This document shows, in pieces, positions 36,921 through 45,931 of a stretch of DNA of 64,000 bases. The translations under genes and the position numbers were made by a program. The stretch spans positions 443,001 to 507,000 of the forward strand of contig JACJZD010000001.1 in NCBI GenBank assembly GCA_020635795.1. Reading direction: 5' to 3'. Within the stretch, counting starts at the first letter, position 1. The number at the start of each line of letters is the position of its first letter. Source of the DNA: Flavobacteriales bacterium. GTDB taxonomy: Bacteria > Bacteroidota > Bacteroidia > Flavobacteriales_E > Vicingaceae. The notes beneath the pieces were generated by a model that saw only the letters and a list, made by a program, of their open reading frames with translations, was not told the DNA's origin and did not search any database.

Positions 36921-38170
36921 AAATCTTTAATCTGTTGTAAAACAATTTGCTCATCAAATTGTTGCATTACAGTTTCTTTACCAGATTTTTTTAATTTGTC
37001 CTTTAAATCGTCATCATGTAATAAATTTTCGAGATGATTTTGTAGTTCTTTAATGTTTCCTGGTTCGAAAAGCAGCCCATTTTCACCATTCGTTATTACT
37101 TCTGGTACGCCAGAAATGTTTGAAGCAATTACTGCACAGTTTGAAAGCATAGCCTGTACAAATACCAACCCTAGACATTCAATTTTAGATATGGTAGTGA
37201 AAATGAAAATATCAGCTAAAGAGTAAAATTCGAATAAATCAGACTCGGAAACTGCACCAGGAAAAAGACATTGATTTTCAAGATTGGCGTCTTTTGCAAT
37301 AGTTTTCAATTCGTTATAGAACCCAAAATCAGGTCCTACAAAAATAAACATGATGTTTTTATCTAAATTTTTAATGTTTTGTGCGGCTTTTATTATTAAA
37401 TCGGGAGCTTTTCTTCTTAACATTTGACCAACAAAAAGAACACATCGTTTACCTTTTAGTTGTGGATGTTTTTCTAAAATGGTTTGAAAATTATTTTCGT
37501 TTTTATTAAACTTATCAATATCGCAAACGTGGTAAGTTAAGTGTATTTTAGCGGTATCAATTTTAAACTCATCAATAATGGATTGGCAATATTTTGTAGG
37601 GCTAGAAATCTTGGTAGCATGAGTTAAAACATCGGCTGTAATTTTGTTAAAACGTGTTGAGTAATCATCTATACGTTCAATCTCATCTTTATGTGGAACT
37701 AATTCTCCAAAAGTGGTAAGCAGTAAAGGTATGTTGTATCTTTTAGAAAGATACATTCCAATTGCTCCGTGGTCATAAGGTCTATTATAAACATGTATAT
37801 ATTTTATGGTGTCTTTTACCTTTTTTAAGTAGTTGTCCACCTCAGGAAACCAGAAGTAGATGAGCTTCATTACTTCTAAAAATGGTAAATTGTATTTAAA
37901 AAGGAGTTGATTAACAAATCCTAAATGTTTTATAACCATGAATGGAAATAATACAACAGCAAGCAAGTTGCTTTTAATAAGTTTGGTTTTAAAATGGGGT
38001 AGGTCAACTTCTTTGTTACCAAAGTTTTCATACCCACGTTGAGTTATTCCATATATAGGAGTTTCATTGGCAATTTTAGGTAAACTAAACGATAAGTATT
38101 TTGAAATACCTCCAAAAGGAGGTTCAAGTAAGCAGCTAATAATAAAAATACCTTTTTTTATTTCTGGCAT
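36911..38170 (-). CDS. Glycosyltransferase family 4
   Basis: The 419-residue GT-B enzyme has the N-terminal glycine loop in LLEPPFGGISKYLSFSLP, the donor-domain motifs VLFVGQMLRRKAPDLIIKAA and the E-x7-E signature region with SKIECLGLVFVQAMLSNCAVIAS and SGVPEVITNGENGLLFEPG. Cytoplasmic sugar transfer during polysaccharide assembly is the usual role. Its start lies within the upstream methyltransferase gene (13-bp overlap), so these genes are translated together. Sugar and linkage unknown. Confidence 0.9.
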   Translation of the reverse strand: MPEIKKGIFIISCLLEPPFGGISKYLSFSLPKIANETPIYGITQRGYENFGNKEVDLPHFKTKLIKSNLLAVVLFPFMVIKHLGFVNQLLFKYNLPFLEVMKLIYFWFPEVDNYLKKVKDTIKYIHVYNRPYDHGAIGMYLSKRYNIPLLLTTFGELVPHKDEIERIDDYSTRFNKITADVLTHATKISSPTKYCQSIIDEFKIDTAKIHLTYHVCDIDKFNKNENNFQTILEKHPQLKGKRCVLFVGQMLRRKAPDLIIKAAQNIKNLDKNIMFIFVGPDFGFYNELKTIAKDANLENQCLFPGAVSESDLFEFYSLADIFIFTTISKIECLGLVFVQAMLSNCAVIASNISGVPEVITNGENGLLFEPGNIKELQNHLENLLHDDDLKDKLKKSGKETVMQQFDEQIVLQQIKDFYK

Positions 38171-38691
38171 ATTAATTCGAATTCAATAACACTAACAACA
38201 TTGCCAATTAAACCTGCAATATAAAATAATGGAGCTTTTAAAACGTTGCTTGATATCTGAACATATTTTAATGATAAAATATTAGTAAAAGCAGATGTTT
38301 TGTTAATACTAAATCTAGCCGTGGAATAATATGGTCGTTCCTGACAATGTTTTTTTGATGGGTCGAAATAATCCAAACTATGCTCCGAAAAGAAATTTTT
38401 GTGGGTAGGGTCAGTCCCCATATCTTTAGAATTGTAGTATGGTACTCTTATGGTAACTTTTCCATTTTTTGCTGTAATTCTGTGCAATTCTTCAATTACT
38501 CGAACTGGATTTTCAATGTGTTCTAAAACATTCACAGCAATAATTTCATCAAAATAATTATCTTCAAATGGATATGGAAAGGTTTCTAAATCGTGCTTTA
38601 CATCAATACGCTTATCATCGAAATTATCAAGGTTAATCCAACCTTCTCTAATGTCGGTTCCACAACCTAAGTTTAGCTTTTTTTTAGTCAT
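38158..38691 (-). CDS. Class I SAM-dependent methyltransferase (WcaG/UbiE-like, small)
   Basis: The 177-residue protein starts KKLNLGCGTDIREGWINLDN, the SAM-binding glycine motif, followed by IIAVNVLEHIENPVRVIEELHRIT, the motif of family 11-type methyltransferases. Its C-terminal substrate part is short. It overlaps both neighbours (13 bp and 8 bp), so it belongs to a co-translated group with the GT4 and the second methyltransferase. Acceptor (sugar hydroxyl, lipid or peptide) unknown. Confidence 0.85.
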   Translation of the reverse strand: MTKKKLNLGCGTDIREGWINLDNFDDKRIDVKHDLETFPYPFEDNYFDEIIAVNVLEHIENPVRVIEELHRITAKNGKVTIRVPYYNSKDMGTDPTHKNFFSEHSLDYFDPSKKHCQERPYYSTARFSINKTSAFTNILSLKYVQISSNVLKAPLFYIAGLIGNVVSVIEFELICQK

Positions 38692-39358
38692 TTTTAATCC
38701 AAGTTAATAATTTTGATGTTCCATCACCAAAAGTCTCTAGGGTAAAAGTATCAACTATTTTTAGATTCTCATTAAAAGGAGCTTCATTAAAAACAAGCCC
38801 TGAATTATATTTTAAACGAATATCAGCCCCATGTTTTTTATCTTTATTTGGAGTAAAATTTCCGCCAGGAATATGGTCGCAAATTATTAAGTATTTGTAT
38901 TTTCTAACTTTTACCAATATTTCTGCAACTTGCTGGTTCGATAAATGTTGTAATACTTGTCTAATAATACACAATTCAGCATCAGGCAATTCATCGTTTA
39001 TTATGTTTAAAGATTTAAACGTAATAACATCGGTTCCAAAAGTTTGTTGATGATGTGAAATTAACTCATCAACGACATCAATTCCAGTGTATTTTTCTAT
39101 TTCTGGAGAAATAATTTTTCTACCTACTCTAAAATCGCCACAACCTAAATCAACAATTGATTTTATATTGTTTTCTTTGATGTATTTGATTGCAAATTCA
39201 ATAAACCTAATCGAGATAGCATCTTCTGATCCTGCTCCTGAATTAAATTTTTCTTGGTCAGAACCACCCCAACGTTTATCTAAATAAATGTTTTTAAATG
39301 TTGTTGCAACATCTTGATTTTTTTTGAGCTTATTCAGTATTCTTCTTAATCTATTCAT
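38684..39358 (-). CDS. Class I SAM-dependent methyltransferase
   Basis: The 224-residue protein has the SAM site SIVDLGCGDFRVGRKII, the VVDELISHHQQTF motif II region and the LCIIRQVLQHLSNQQVAEILV motif III. An N-terminal segment KRWGGSDQEKFNSGAGSE matches a group of methyltransferases common in glycan clusters. It overlaps the downstream methyltransferase gene by 8 bp and is 2 bp from the dehydrogenase/oxidoreductase gene. Likely modifies a sugar residue; target not deducible. Confidence 0.85.
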   Translation of the reverse strand: MNRLRRILNKLKKNQDVATTFKNIYLDKRWGGSDQEKFNSGAGSEDAISIRFIEFAIKYIKENNIKSIVDLGCGDFRVGRKIISPEIEKYTGIDVVDELISHHQQTFGTDVITFKSLNIINDELPDAELCIIRQVLQHLSNQQVAEILVKVRKYKYLIICDHIPGGNFTPNKDKKHGADIRLKYNSGLVFNEAPFNENLKIVDTFTLETFGDGTSKLLTWIKND

Positions 39359-39360
39359 TA

Positions 39361-41478
39361 TTATGCATTAATCAAAAAAGTAGCTTCTGTTGTTTGTGTC
39401 ATGTCCCATAATGAAATTGGCCAGTCTTTTTTAGTTCCTTTTAAGGTTTCATAAAGTGCTTCAAGCTCTTCTTTTTGACCTTTGTCGCTTCTGCCAATTG
39501 ATATTTCTTTCACTTTTACACCATAACCTTTTAAAGTTTTATAATCGTCCATAACAATGGTGTTGCCATCAAAATGAACTTCCATGTATTCTTTAGAGAC
39601 TTGTTTACTACCAACGGCAAAATATTGGATATTACACACAGAACCATCTTCGTACTTTAATACAATGGAAACATTGTCAGAGGCACTTATTTTATCATTG
39701 TTTGGAGATATTTTTTCTACACTAATGGAAGTCATTTTAGACCCAGTAAAATAGGTCATCAAGTCAATTAGATGACATGCTTCTCCAACAATTCTTCCGC
39801 CATGTTCATGTACCCATTGGTCAAGTGGAATATATCCAGCATTCATTCTATATTGTATAAACAAAGGATTGATTCGTTTATCAGTATGTTTTTTTATTTC
39901 GGTAGCAAATTGACTAAAACGACGGTTAAAGCCCGTCATTAAAACTGGTTTTTCTCCAGGTGTATTGTAAAACTCTTTTATTAAGTCTAACTCATTTTGA
40001 TTAACTGCAAGTGGTTTTTCTACAAAAGTATGCTTGCCTGCTTTTAACGATTTCAATACCAATTCTGCATGACTATCGTGTCGAGTAGCAATCAATACCA
40101 AATCAATATTAGAGTCGTTTATTATGTCGTCAAAGTTTGCTGTAGCATATTCGGCTTCAAATTGATCTGCAACGGTTTTAGCTTTAAATCCAGTCCTACT
40201 CATTACTCCTTTTAGGTTGTATTTACCTTTTAGTTTTTTCATGTTTGGCAAATGCATACCTGTTGCAAAAGAACCAGCTCCAATTAATCCAACATTAATG
40301 GTTTCTTTAGAAATAGTTTTGTTTGAGATAATAACTTTTGAAGTTAATTCTTTGTTGCTAGATTGCGTATAATCTAGCAAAACAATAATTGGTTTTTCTC
40401 CTTCTTTTTGTAAAGAATTGAAAGCATCGGTAATTTGTTCGATGGGGTAAATAGAATCAATTAAACCTCCAACATTTATATAGTTTTGATGAACCAACCT
40501 CAAGTATTCGGTCATGTTTCGGTTCTCGGTCCATCGAACATAGGCATAAGGATAATCCAAGCCTTTTTCTTCGTAATTGCTATCGTATCTACCTGGCCCG
40601 TATGAGGTAGAGATTAGGAAATCCAATTCTTTAGCATAAATATCACCACGTTCTATTTCCATTCCAACAACACCTACAAGTACTACTTTTCCTTTTTTAC
40701 GACACATTTTAAATGATTCCGATAAAGGTTTACTACTAGAAGTTGCCGCAGTAAACAATACGCCATCAGTACCGTAACCACCTGTAAAAGAGCTTACCGT
40801 TTTTAATAAATCTTCTTGAGACGGATTAATAACTAAATCAGCTCCAAGTTCTTTGGCAAGGTCTAAACGTTTTTGGTCGAAATCACTTACTATAACTTGT
40901 ACACCACTTTTCTTTAACATTTGTAAGCCAAGTAACCCAAGTATTCCAGCACCAACAACAACGCAGGTTTCACCTAATCTTAAATCTATTCGTCGAACTC
41001 CTTGTAAGGCAATACCACCTAGAGTAACAGTTGAAGCATATTTTAAATCCATTCCTTTTGGAACGGGCATCACTAAATTTATAGGAACATCAATAAATTC
41101 GGCATGATTGGCAATTCCTGCACCTGCAGCAGCAACTTTATCACCAACTTGAAAATTAGTTACTCCTTTACCAATAGCAACTATTTCACCTGATGCAGAA
41201 TAACCAGTTTGTTTGCCCCCATCTAAAACACCTTTAACGCGCTGTATGGTTTTAGTAATACCGTTAGTTTTTGCAAATTCAATGGCAGTTTTTACTTCTT
41301 CGGGGGAGTTTAAAGCACGCTGAACAATAGATTGTTTTGAGGTGTTAACACTTGTCATTTCTGTTCCAGCAGAAATACAACTGTACGCCACTTTTATTAA
41401 AACACTACCATCACTAACAACAGGAGTTGGAATGTTTTCAGCTAATACTTTTCCTTTTTTTACAATGCCTTGTTTCAT
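39361..41478 (-). CDS. Bi-domain oxidoreductase: zinc-type dehydrogenase fused to Gfo/Idh/MocA
   Basis: The 705-residue fusion has an MDR/alcohol-dehydrogenase-like N-terminal half (~1-370; CISAGTEMTSV, VVGAGILGLLGLQMLKK as the NAD(P) loop) and a Gfo/Idh/MocA C-terminal half (~385-700; VGLIGAGSFATGMHLPNMKK, FVEKPLAVNQ with the family Glu-Lys-Pro). Such bi-domain oxidoreductases occur in polysaccharide and antibiotic-sugar clusters, where they probably run two-step redox or dehydrogenation-coupled rearrangements on nucleotide sugars. Placed 2 bp from a methyltransferase gene and 76 bp from the FkbM-like gene, on the same strand. Confidence 0.9.
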   Translation of the reverse strand: MKQGIVKKGKVLAENIPTPVVSDGSVLIKVAYSCISAGTEMTSVNTSKQSIVQRALNSPEEVKTAIEFAKTNGITKTIQRVKGVLDGGKQTGYSASGEIVAIGKGVTNFQVGDKVAAAGAGIANHAEFIDVPINLVMPVPKGMDLKYASTVTLGGIALQGVRRIDLRLGETCVVVGAGILGLLGLQMLKKSGVQVIVSDFDQKRLDLAKELGADLVINPSQEDLLKTVSSFTGGYGTDGVLFTAATSSSKPLSESFKMCRKKGKVVLVGVVGMEIERGDIYAKELDFLISTSYGPGRYDSNYEEKGLDYPYAYVRWTENRNMTEYLRLVHQNYINVGGLIDSIYPIEQITDAFNSLQKEGEKPIIVLLDYTQSSNKELTSKVIISNKTISKETINVGLIGAGSFATGMHLPNMKKLKGKYNLKGVMSRTGFKAKTVADQFEAEYATANFDDIINDSNIDLVLIATRHDSHAELVLKSLKAGKHTFVEKPLAVNQNELDLIKEFYNTPGEKPVLMTGFNRRFSQFATEIKKHTDKRINPLFIQYRMNAGYIPLDQWVHEHGGRIVGEACHLIDLMTYFTGSKMTSISVEKISPNNDKISASDNVSIVLKYEDGSVCNIQYFAVGSKQVSKEYMEVHFDGNTIVMDDYKTLKGYGVKVKEISIGRSDKGQKEELEALYETLKGTKKDWPISLWDMTQTTEATFLINA

Positions 41479-41553
41479 GAATAAGTGATAATTGGGTTGT
41501 AAAGGTATTTATTAAATCAAAGATAACAATTTGTATTACCAATATTGAATAAT

Positions 41554-42444
41554 TTAGACTTCTACAATTGGCAAATGTTTTATGGTGTTATATTGTTCAG
41601 TAAGTGTACAAACATCCGATCTCACTTTCATCTCGTAGTATGCTTCTTCGGCAGTAATAGCTTGTAATTTTCCTAGATTAATGTCGTTTCTAACAAAAAC
41701 TGCGTTTACGCCTTCCGAATCACACCCTACTAAAACATAACCTTTTTCTTTTCCAAGGTTTTCAGCTGCTTTTAATGATAATCCATAGTAATAACCACTA
41801 GAATGCTTGTCTAGCCTCATAAAACTAGGGTCGTATTCTACAGTAATCGCTTTCTCTTTTCCAAAAGTTGCATTGTATTCAACAATAATAACTCTTGGAG
41901 ATACAGCTTCTATAGCCTTCCATACCCAATAATCGTTTCCGTCAATATCGATGGAAAGTAAATCAATCTCACCTTCAATTCCACCTTCTTTAAACAATGA
42001 GTTGATATTATCTTTGGTGATAAATTTATTAAGGATTTTTACTTCTCCTTGCATTTTGGGATGAGTATTATAGTAATTTGTTGCATGATTAGCGTAAGAA
42101 CTTGACCCTTCAATCATTAAGCCTGACCAGCCAAAATTTAATAATAAATTAGCGGCAATACATTCTGTTCCATCACCAATTCCAAATTCAATAAATTTTC
42201 TGTTGGTAACACCTATTTGAGAAAAAACATAAAGCATTAAACCATCTTCACCATTTTGAGAGTGTACGCGATATTCTTTTGATCTTAATTCGTTTTTATA
42301 AGTTAGTTTTGGGTCTGATACAGCTAGGTATTTTTCTTGAAATAGATTTTCTAGGTTTATCTCAATGAACCTTAATCGGGTATCCATTTGTTTTAGTTGA
42401 AGGATGATGTTTTTCCAACGTTTAAAAGAACCTTTTAAATCCAT
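41554..42444 (-). CDS. FkbM-like methyltransferase family protein
   Basis: The 296-residue protein has a SAM-like fold: KFIEFGIGDGTECIAANLLLNFGWSGLMIEG as the glycine motif and IDLLSIDIDGNDYWVWKAIE as the acidic second motif, typical of FkbM-related proteins in exopolysaccharide loci. The ~60-residue N-terminal portion is coiled-coil-like (LRFIEINLENLFQEK). An O-methyltransferase role on sugars is the likely family function, but catalytic residues cannot be verified. Start ATG 42444; divergent from the epimerase gene. Confidence 0.7.
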   Translation of the reverse strand: MDLKGSFKRWKNIILQLKQMDTRLRFIEINLENLFQEKYLAVSDPKLTYKNELRSKEYRVHSQNGEDGLMLYVFSQIGVTNRKFIEFGIGDGTECIAANLLLNFGWSGLMIEGSSSYANHATNYYNTHPKMQGEVKILNKFITKDNINSLFKEGGIEGEIDLLSIDIDGNDYWVWKAIEAVSPRVIIVEYNATFGKEKAITVEYDPSFMRLDKHSSGYYYGLSLKAAENLGKEKGYVLVGCDSEGVNAVFVRNDINLGKLQAITAEEAYYEMKVRSDVCTLTEQYNTIKHLPIVEV

Positions 42445-42555
42445 AAATTTTTTAATGTTTTCGCTAAATTAAACAAAATGAAAACATATCATTAATTATT
42501 ATTTTTCATGTAGATTTTAAAGGTTCTTTGTAACTTAGCCACAAAATTTTATGGC

Positions 42556-43653
42556 ATGTCAAAAAAAGTAATGGTTGTGGTGGGTACAAGACCCAATTTT
42601 ATTAAAGTAACTCAATTTGAAAAAGAGTTGGCAGCTTTTGGTAATGAGTTTGAGTTTATTTTGGTACATACCAATCAACATTACGATGAAAATATGTCAG
42701 ACATATTTTTTTCTCAACTTAAAATTAAAAACCCTATTTTTTTAAAAATCACCAATACTACTCCAGCAGCTCAAATCGGTCAAATTATTATTGAGTTAGA
42801 AAAAACGCTTAACGAACACAAACCAAATGCTTTGGTTGTTGTAGGAGATGTTAATTCCACTTTAGCTGGAGCTATTGCTGGAAATAAAACAGGAACAAGA
42901 TTATTTCATTTGGAGAGTGGGTTGAGAAGTTATGATAATGAAATGCCTGAGGAAATTAACCGATTAATTACTGATTTAATTGCCGACGACTTTTTTGTTA
43001 CTGAACAAAGTGGTTACGATAATTTGATAAAAGCAGGTAAAACTGAAAATCAAATTCATTTTGTTGGAAATACCATGATTGACACTCTTGTGGCTTTCGA
43101 TGAAATGATACAGCAAGATACCATATTGGAAAAACTTGGGTTGGAAGAAAAAAGTTTTGTTTTAATGACCATGCATCGCCCAAGTAATGTAGATACTAAA
43201 GACCGACTTCAAATATTGATTGATATTATTAATAAAGTTTCCGAAAAAAGTTATTTGGTTTTGCCCATACACCATAGAACAAAAAATAGTTTAATTAAAC
43301 ACGGGTTAATGGATTTGTTAACCAACAATAAAAAAGTAATTATTACTGAAGCATTGAATTATTTATCATTTCAAAAATTAATTAGCAACTGTAAGTATGT
43401 GTTAACTGATAGTGGAGGAATACAAGAAGAAACTACTTTTAGACAAATTCCATGTTTAACATTGCGTGAAAATACCGAGCGACCTTCAACCATAACAATA
43501 GGTAGTAATGAATTGGTAGAATACAATTTCTCTGCTGTTGCTGAAAAAATCAATCAAATTGAAAACGGAACTTTTAAAAAAGGTCAAATACCTCCATTTT
43601 GGGATGGAAAAGCAACTAAACGAATTGTTGAGGTGTTGAGAAAGGTGTTATAA
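42556..43653 (+). CDS. wecB: UDP-N-acetylglucosamine 2-epimerase (non-hydrolysing)
   Basis: The enzyme interconverts UDP-GlcNAc and UDP-ManNAc, supplying ManNAc for envelope glycans. The 365-residue length and motifs fit: VVGTRPNFIKVTQFEKEL, VVVGDVNSTLAGAI, HLESGLRSYDNEMPEEINRLITD, MHRPSNVD, and LTDSGGIQEETTFRQIPCLTLRENTERP with the conserved Asp-Ser-Gly-Gly-Ile-Gln-Glu-Glu. Cytoplasmic. It faces away from the FkbM-like gene, closing the polysaccharide region; its 3' end overlaps the convergent M42 peptidase gene by 6 bp. Confidence 0.94.
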   Translation: MSKKVMVVVGTRPNFIKVTQFEKELAAFGNEFEFILVHTNQHYDENMSDIFFSQLKIKNPIFLKITNTTPAAQIGQIIIELEKTLNEHKPNALVVVGDVNSTLAGAIAGNKTGTRLFHLESGLRSYDNEMPEEINRLITDLIADDFFVTEQSGYDNLIKAGKTENQIHFVGNTMIDTLVAFDEMIQQDTILEKLGLEEKSFVLMTMHRPSNVDTKDRLQILIDIINKVSEKSYLVLPIHHRTKNSLIKHGLMDLLTNNKKVIITEALNYLSFQKLISNCKYVLTDSGGIQEETTFRQIPCLTLRENTERPSTITIGSNELVEYNFSAVAEKINQIENGTFKKGQIPPFWDGKATKRIVEVLRKVL

Positions 43654-44571
43654 GTTTTTCATTAAGTACATATACATATCCACCATAGCTTTAATGTCCT
43701 TTTTATGAACCTTTTCATCAGGGGTATGTACATTATCTTCTCCAGCACCAATAAAACACCAATCAAAAGGGTAGGAGCTACGTTGTAATGCATTGCCATC
43801 GCTGCCACCAGCACTTTCTACCTCAATTTGGTATGGTATTTTGCTTTTATTAGCTAATTCAAGAATTCTGTTTAAGTAAGTCCTTCTCGGTATTCCAGAG
43901 TCTCTCATAGAAATAGCAACACCTTTACCATGTTGCACACCTTTTGTAATCCAGGTAATATCAGAAATTAAGGCTTGTTTCACGCCATATCCTTCGTACA
44001 AGAATTTACCCAAGTAACCAACACTTCCTCCTCCATGTTCTTCCCAAGCTGAGAAAACAATTGATCCGTTTTCTAATGTTTTAGCAACTTGTAAGGCGTT
44101 CCACATCCCTAATCGGTTATCCATGTAACAACATTGAATGTAGTTTTTATCTTCTCTAAAATCAGGTTTATAAGTTAGGGAAGTGGCACGGTCAATTTCG
44201 CGCTTAAAATCAGCAGAGTAGGTTAAAAAATCGTGGTCGTCAGCTTCAACTTTTAGTGTACACTCAATTTTTCCTTTACTATCTGAACCAATTAGTTTGG
44301 CACCTTTTTTTGCTGAAGGGCCTCCAATTTTTATTAAATTATTTTCGTAACCTACAGTATATCCAACCGAATCCATGTGAGCAAAAATGGCAGTTCGAGG
44401 TTTTCCAAAAACCAAAATTATACAGTCTTGAAAATCTTCGCCATAAAGAATTTCGGGTTGAACTTTCCAGTTTTTCTTTTCTTTTTTGATGTACTTTAAC
44501 AAAAAATCAGTCATGGTATATTCACTACCAGAAGGAGCTTGTATTTCGCAAAGTTGCTGTAAAAGTTTCAT
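43648..44571 (-). CDS. M42 family metallo-aminopeptidase
   Basis: From ATG 44571 the protein is 307 residues (MKLLQQLCEIQAPSGSEYTM), matching the family's usual start. Metal-binding elements are visible: IFAHMDSVGY (His-Met-Asp), the CCYMDNRLGMWNA Asp, the FSAWEEHGGGSVG Glu-Glu pair, SDITWIT and the C-terminal DNVHTPDEKVH His. M42 enzymes are dinuclear-zinc cytoplasmic aminopeptidases or glutamyl aminopeptidases. The longer frame to 44625 is rejected: its first 18 codons come from a palindromic repeat and not from family sequence. Confidence 0.9.
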   Translation of the reverse strand: MKLLQQLCEIQAPSGSEYTMTDFLLKYIKKEKKNWKVQPEILYGEDFQDCIILVFGKPRTAIFAHMDSVGYTVGYENNLIKIGGPSAKKGAKLIGSDSKGKIECTLKVEADDHDFLTYSADFKREIDRATSLTYKPDFREDKNYIQCCYMDNRLGMWNALQVAKTLENGSIVFSAWEEHGGGSVGYLGKFLYEGYGVKQALISDITWITKGVQHGKGVAISMRDSGIPRRTYLNRILELANKSKIPYQIEVESAGGSDGNALQRSSYPFDWCFIGAGEDNVHTPDEKVHKKDIKAMVDMYMYLMKNL

Positions 44572-44588
44572 AATTATGTATTTAATAA

Positions 44589-44694
44589 AAGCCCCCTTTG
44601 TCCCCCGAAGGGGGAAATCCAACACACTTTGCCTTCAAAAATGTGCTACTATTAGGGTTTTTCTCCCTCCCTTTGGGAGGGTTGGGGTGGGCTA
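44589..44694. repeat. Composite palindromic repeat of Bacteroidota intergenic type
   Basis: Two GC-rich palindromic modules face each other: 44589-44619 (CCCCCGAAGGGGG core) and 44663-44693 (CCCTTTGGGAGGG core, then GGTTGGGGTGGGC), with ~45 bp of non-repeat DNA between. Their outer ends are inverted (AGCCC at one end, GGGCT at the other), giving the look of a MITE or paired REP element. It fills the space between dnaN and the M42 gene and is far richer in G and C than its surroundings. A related module sits inside the SpoIIE gene near 58681. Confidence 0.65.
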
Positions 44695-45816
44695 TTAATT
44701 GTTTAACATTACCGGCATCACCAACATTAAAATTTCTTCGCCATCTTCAGATTTTTCAGAAGGAGTTAAAATACCAGCTCTGTTTGGTGCCGACATAGCA
44801 ATGTTTATTTCTTCCGAATCTAAATTGGTTAACATCTCAATTAAGAAACGAGAGTTGAATCCTATTTCCATGTCTTCACCTTCGTACTGACAAGTTAAGC
44901 GTTCTGTTGCTTCATTTGCAAAATCTAAATCCTCAGCAGAAACGTTTAATTCGCTACCAGTAATTCTTAATCGTACTTGGTGAGTGGTTTTGTTCGAGAA
45001 AATAGAAACCCTTTTTATTGAACTTAAAAAAGCAGTTCGACTAATGGTTAATTTGTTTGGATTTTCAGTTGGTATTACCGCATTGTAGTTGGGGTATTTA
45101 CCATCAATTAATCTACAAATTAAAGTAGTATTTCCAAACACAAACATTGCATTGGTTTCGTTGTAGCTGATGGTTATTTCATCCGATACTGAGCCTAAAA
45201 TATTTTTTAATAAAGTAAGCGGTTTTTTTGGAAGAATAAATGAAGAGCCTTTATCAGCTTTCAAATCGTTTCTTTTGTAACGTACTAATTTGTGAGCATC
45301 TGTTGCAACAAAGGTTAAATTATCTTCGTTCAACTCAAAAAATACTCCAGACATTACCGGGCGTAACTCGTCGTTACCACTTGCAAATAAAGTTTTGTTT
45401 ATGGCATTTGAAAGGATAGAAGCTTCAATGTTTAATTTAGATGAAGCATCTAACTTTGGAGTTTTAGGAAATTCTGCTCCGTTTTGACCAGTTAATTTAT
45501 ATTTACCGTAATCTGAAGAAATTTCAATACCAAAACTTTTACTGTCAATAGTAAAAGTTAAAGGTTGTTCAGGGAACGTTTTTAATGTATCTAACAACAA
45601 TTTAGCAGGTATAGCAATTAAACCATCTTCTTTTGCTTCAACATCTAATTTAGCCAGCATCGTTGTTTCCAAATCGGAAGCTGTTATGCTTAGTTTTCCT
45701 TTTTTAATTTCGAAAAGAAAATTATCTAAAATAGGCAAAGTGTTGCTAGAGTTTAAAACGCCGCTTATGCCTTGTATTTGCTTTAATAAAACTGAACTAG
45801 ATACTATAAATTTCAT
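44695..45816 (-). CDS. dnaN: DNA polymerase III subunit beta (sliding clamp)
   Basis: The clamp tethers the replicative polymerase to DNA. The 373-residue protein spans the three clamp domains, with LPILDNFLFEIKKGKLSITASDLETTM at the end of domain I, ATDAHKLVRYKR in domain II, and a C-terminal LVMPVMLNN replacing the usual VMPMR-type tail. dnaA and recF are not in view, so this dnaN is separate from the classic oriC cluster within this window. ATG start at 45816. Confidence 0.95.
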   Translation of the reverse strand: MKFIVSSSVLLKQIQGISGVLNSSNTLPILDNFLFEIKKGKLSITASDLETTMLAKLDVEAKEDGLIAIPAKLLLDTLKTFPEQPLTFTIDSKSFGIEISSDYGKYKLTGQNGAEFPKTPKLDASSKLNIEASILSNAINKTLFASGNDELRPVMSGVFFELNEDNLTFVATDAHKLVRYKRNDLKADKGSSFILPKKPLTLLKNILGSVSDEITISYNETNAMFVFGNTTLICRLIDGKYPNYNAVIPTENPNKLTISRTAFLSSIKRVSIFSNKTTHQVRLRITGSELNVSAEDLDFANEATERLTCQYEGEDMEIGFNSRFLIEMLTNLDSEEINIAMSAPNRAGILTPSEKSEDGEEILMLVMPVMLNN

Positions 45817-45931
45817 GCGATATTATTTATTTCTTAATACGGTTAAGGTTAACAAAAATAGTGTAATTATTGAGCGAGATATTTTAAACTTTTCAATAAT
45901 TATTAACACTTTTTGAATTGGAAAATTAAGG

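Noticed and set aside
44572..44625. N-terminal extension of the M42 peptidase
   Set aside because: These 18 codons come from the repeat at 44589-44619 and lie before the conserved family start at 44571.
44486..44798. Plus-strand ORFs across the repeat and the dnaN end
   Set aside because: They are translations of palindromic repeat DNA and of the antisense strand of dnaN and the M42 gene.
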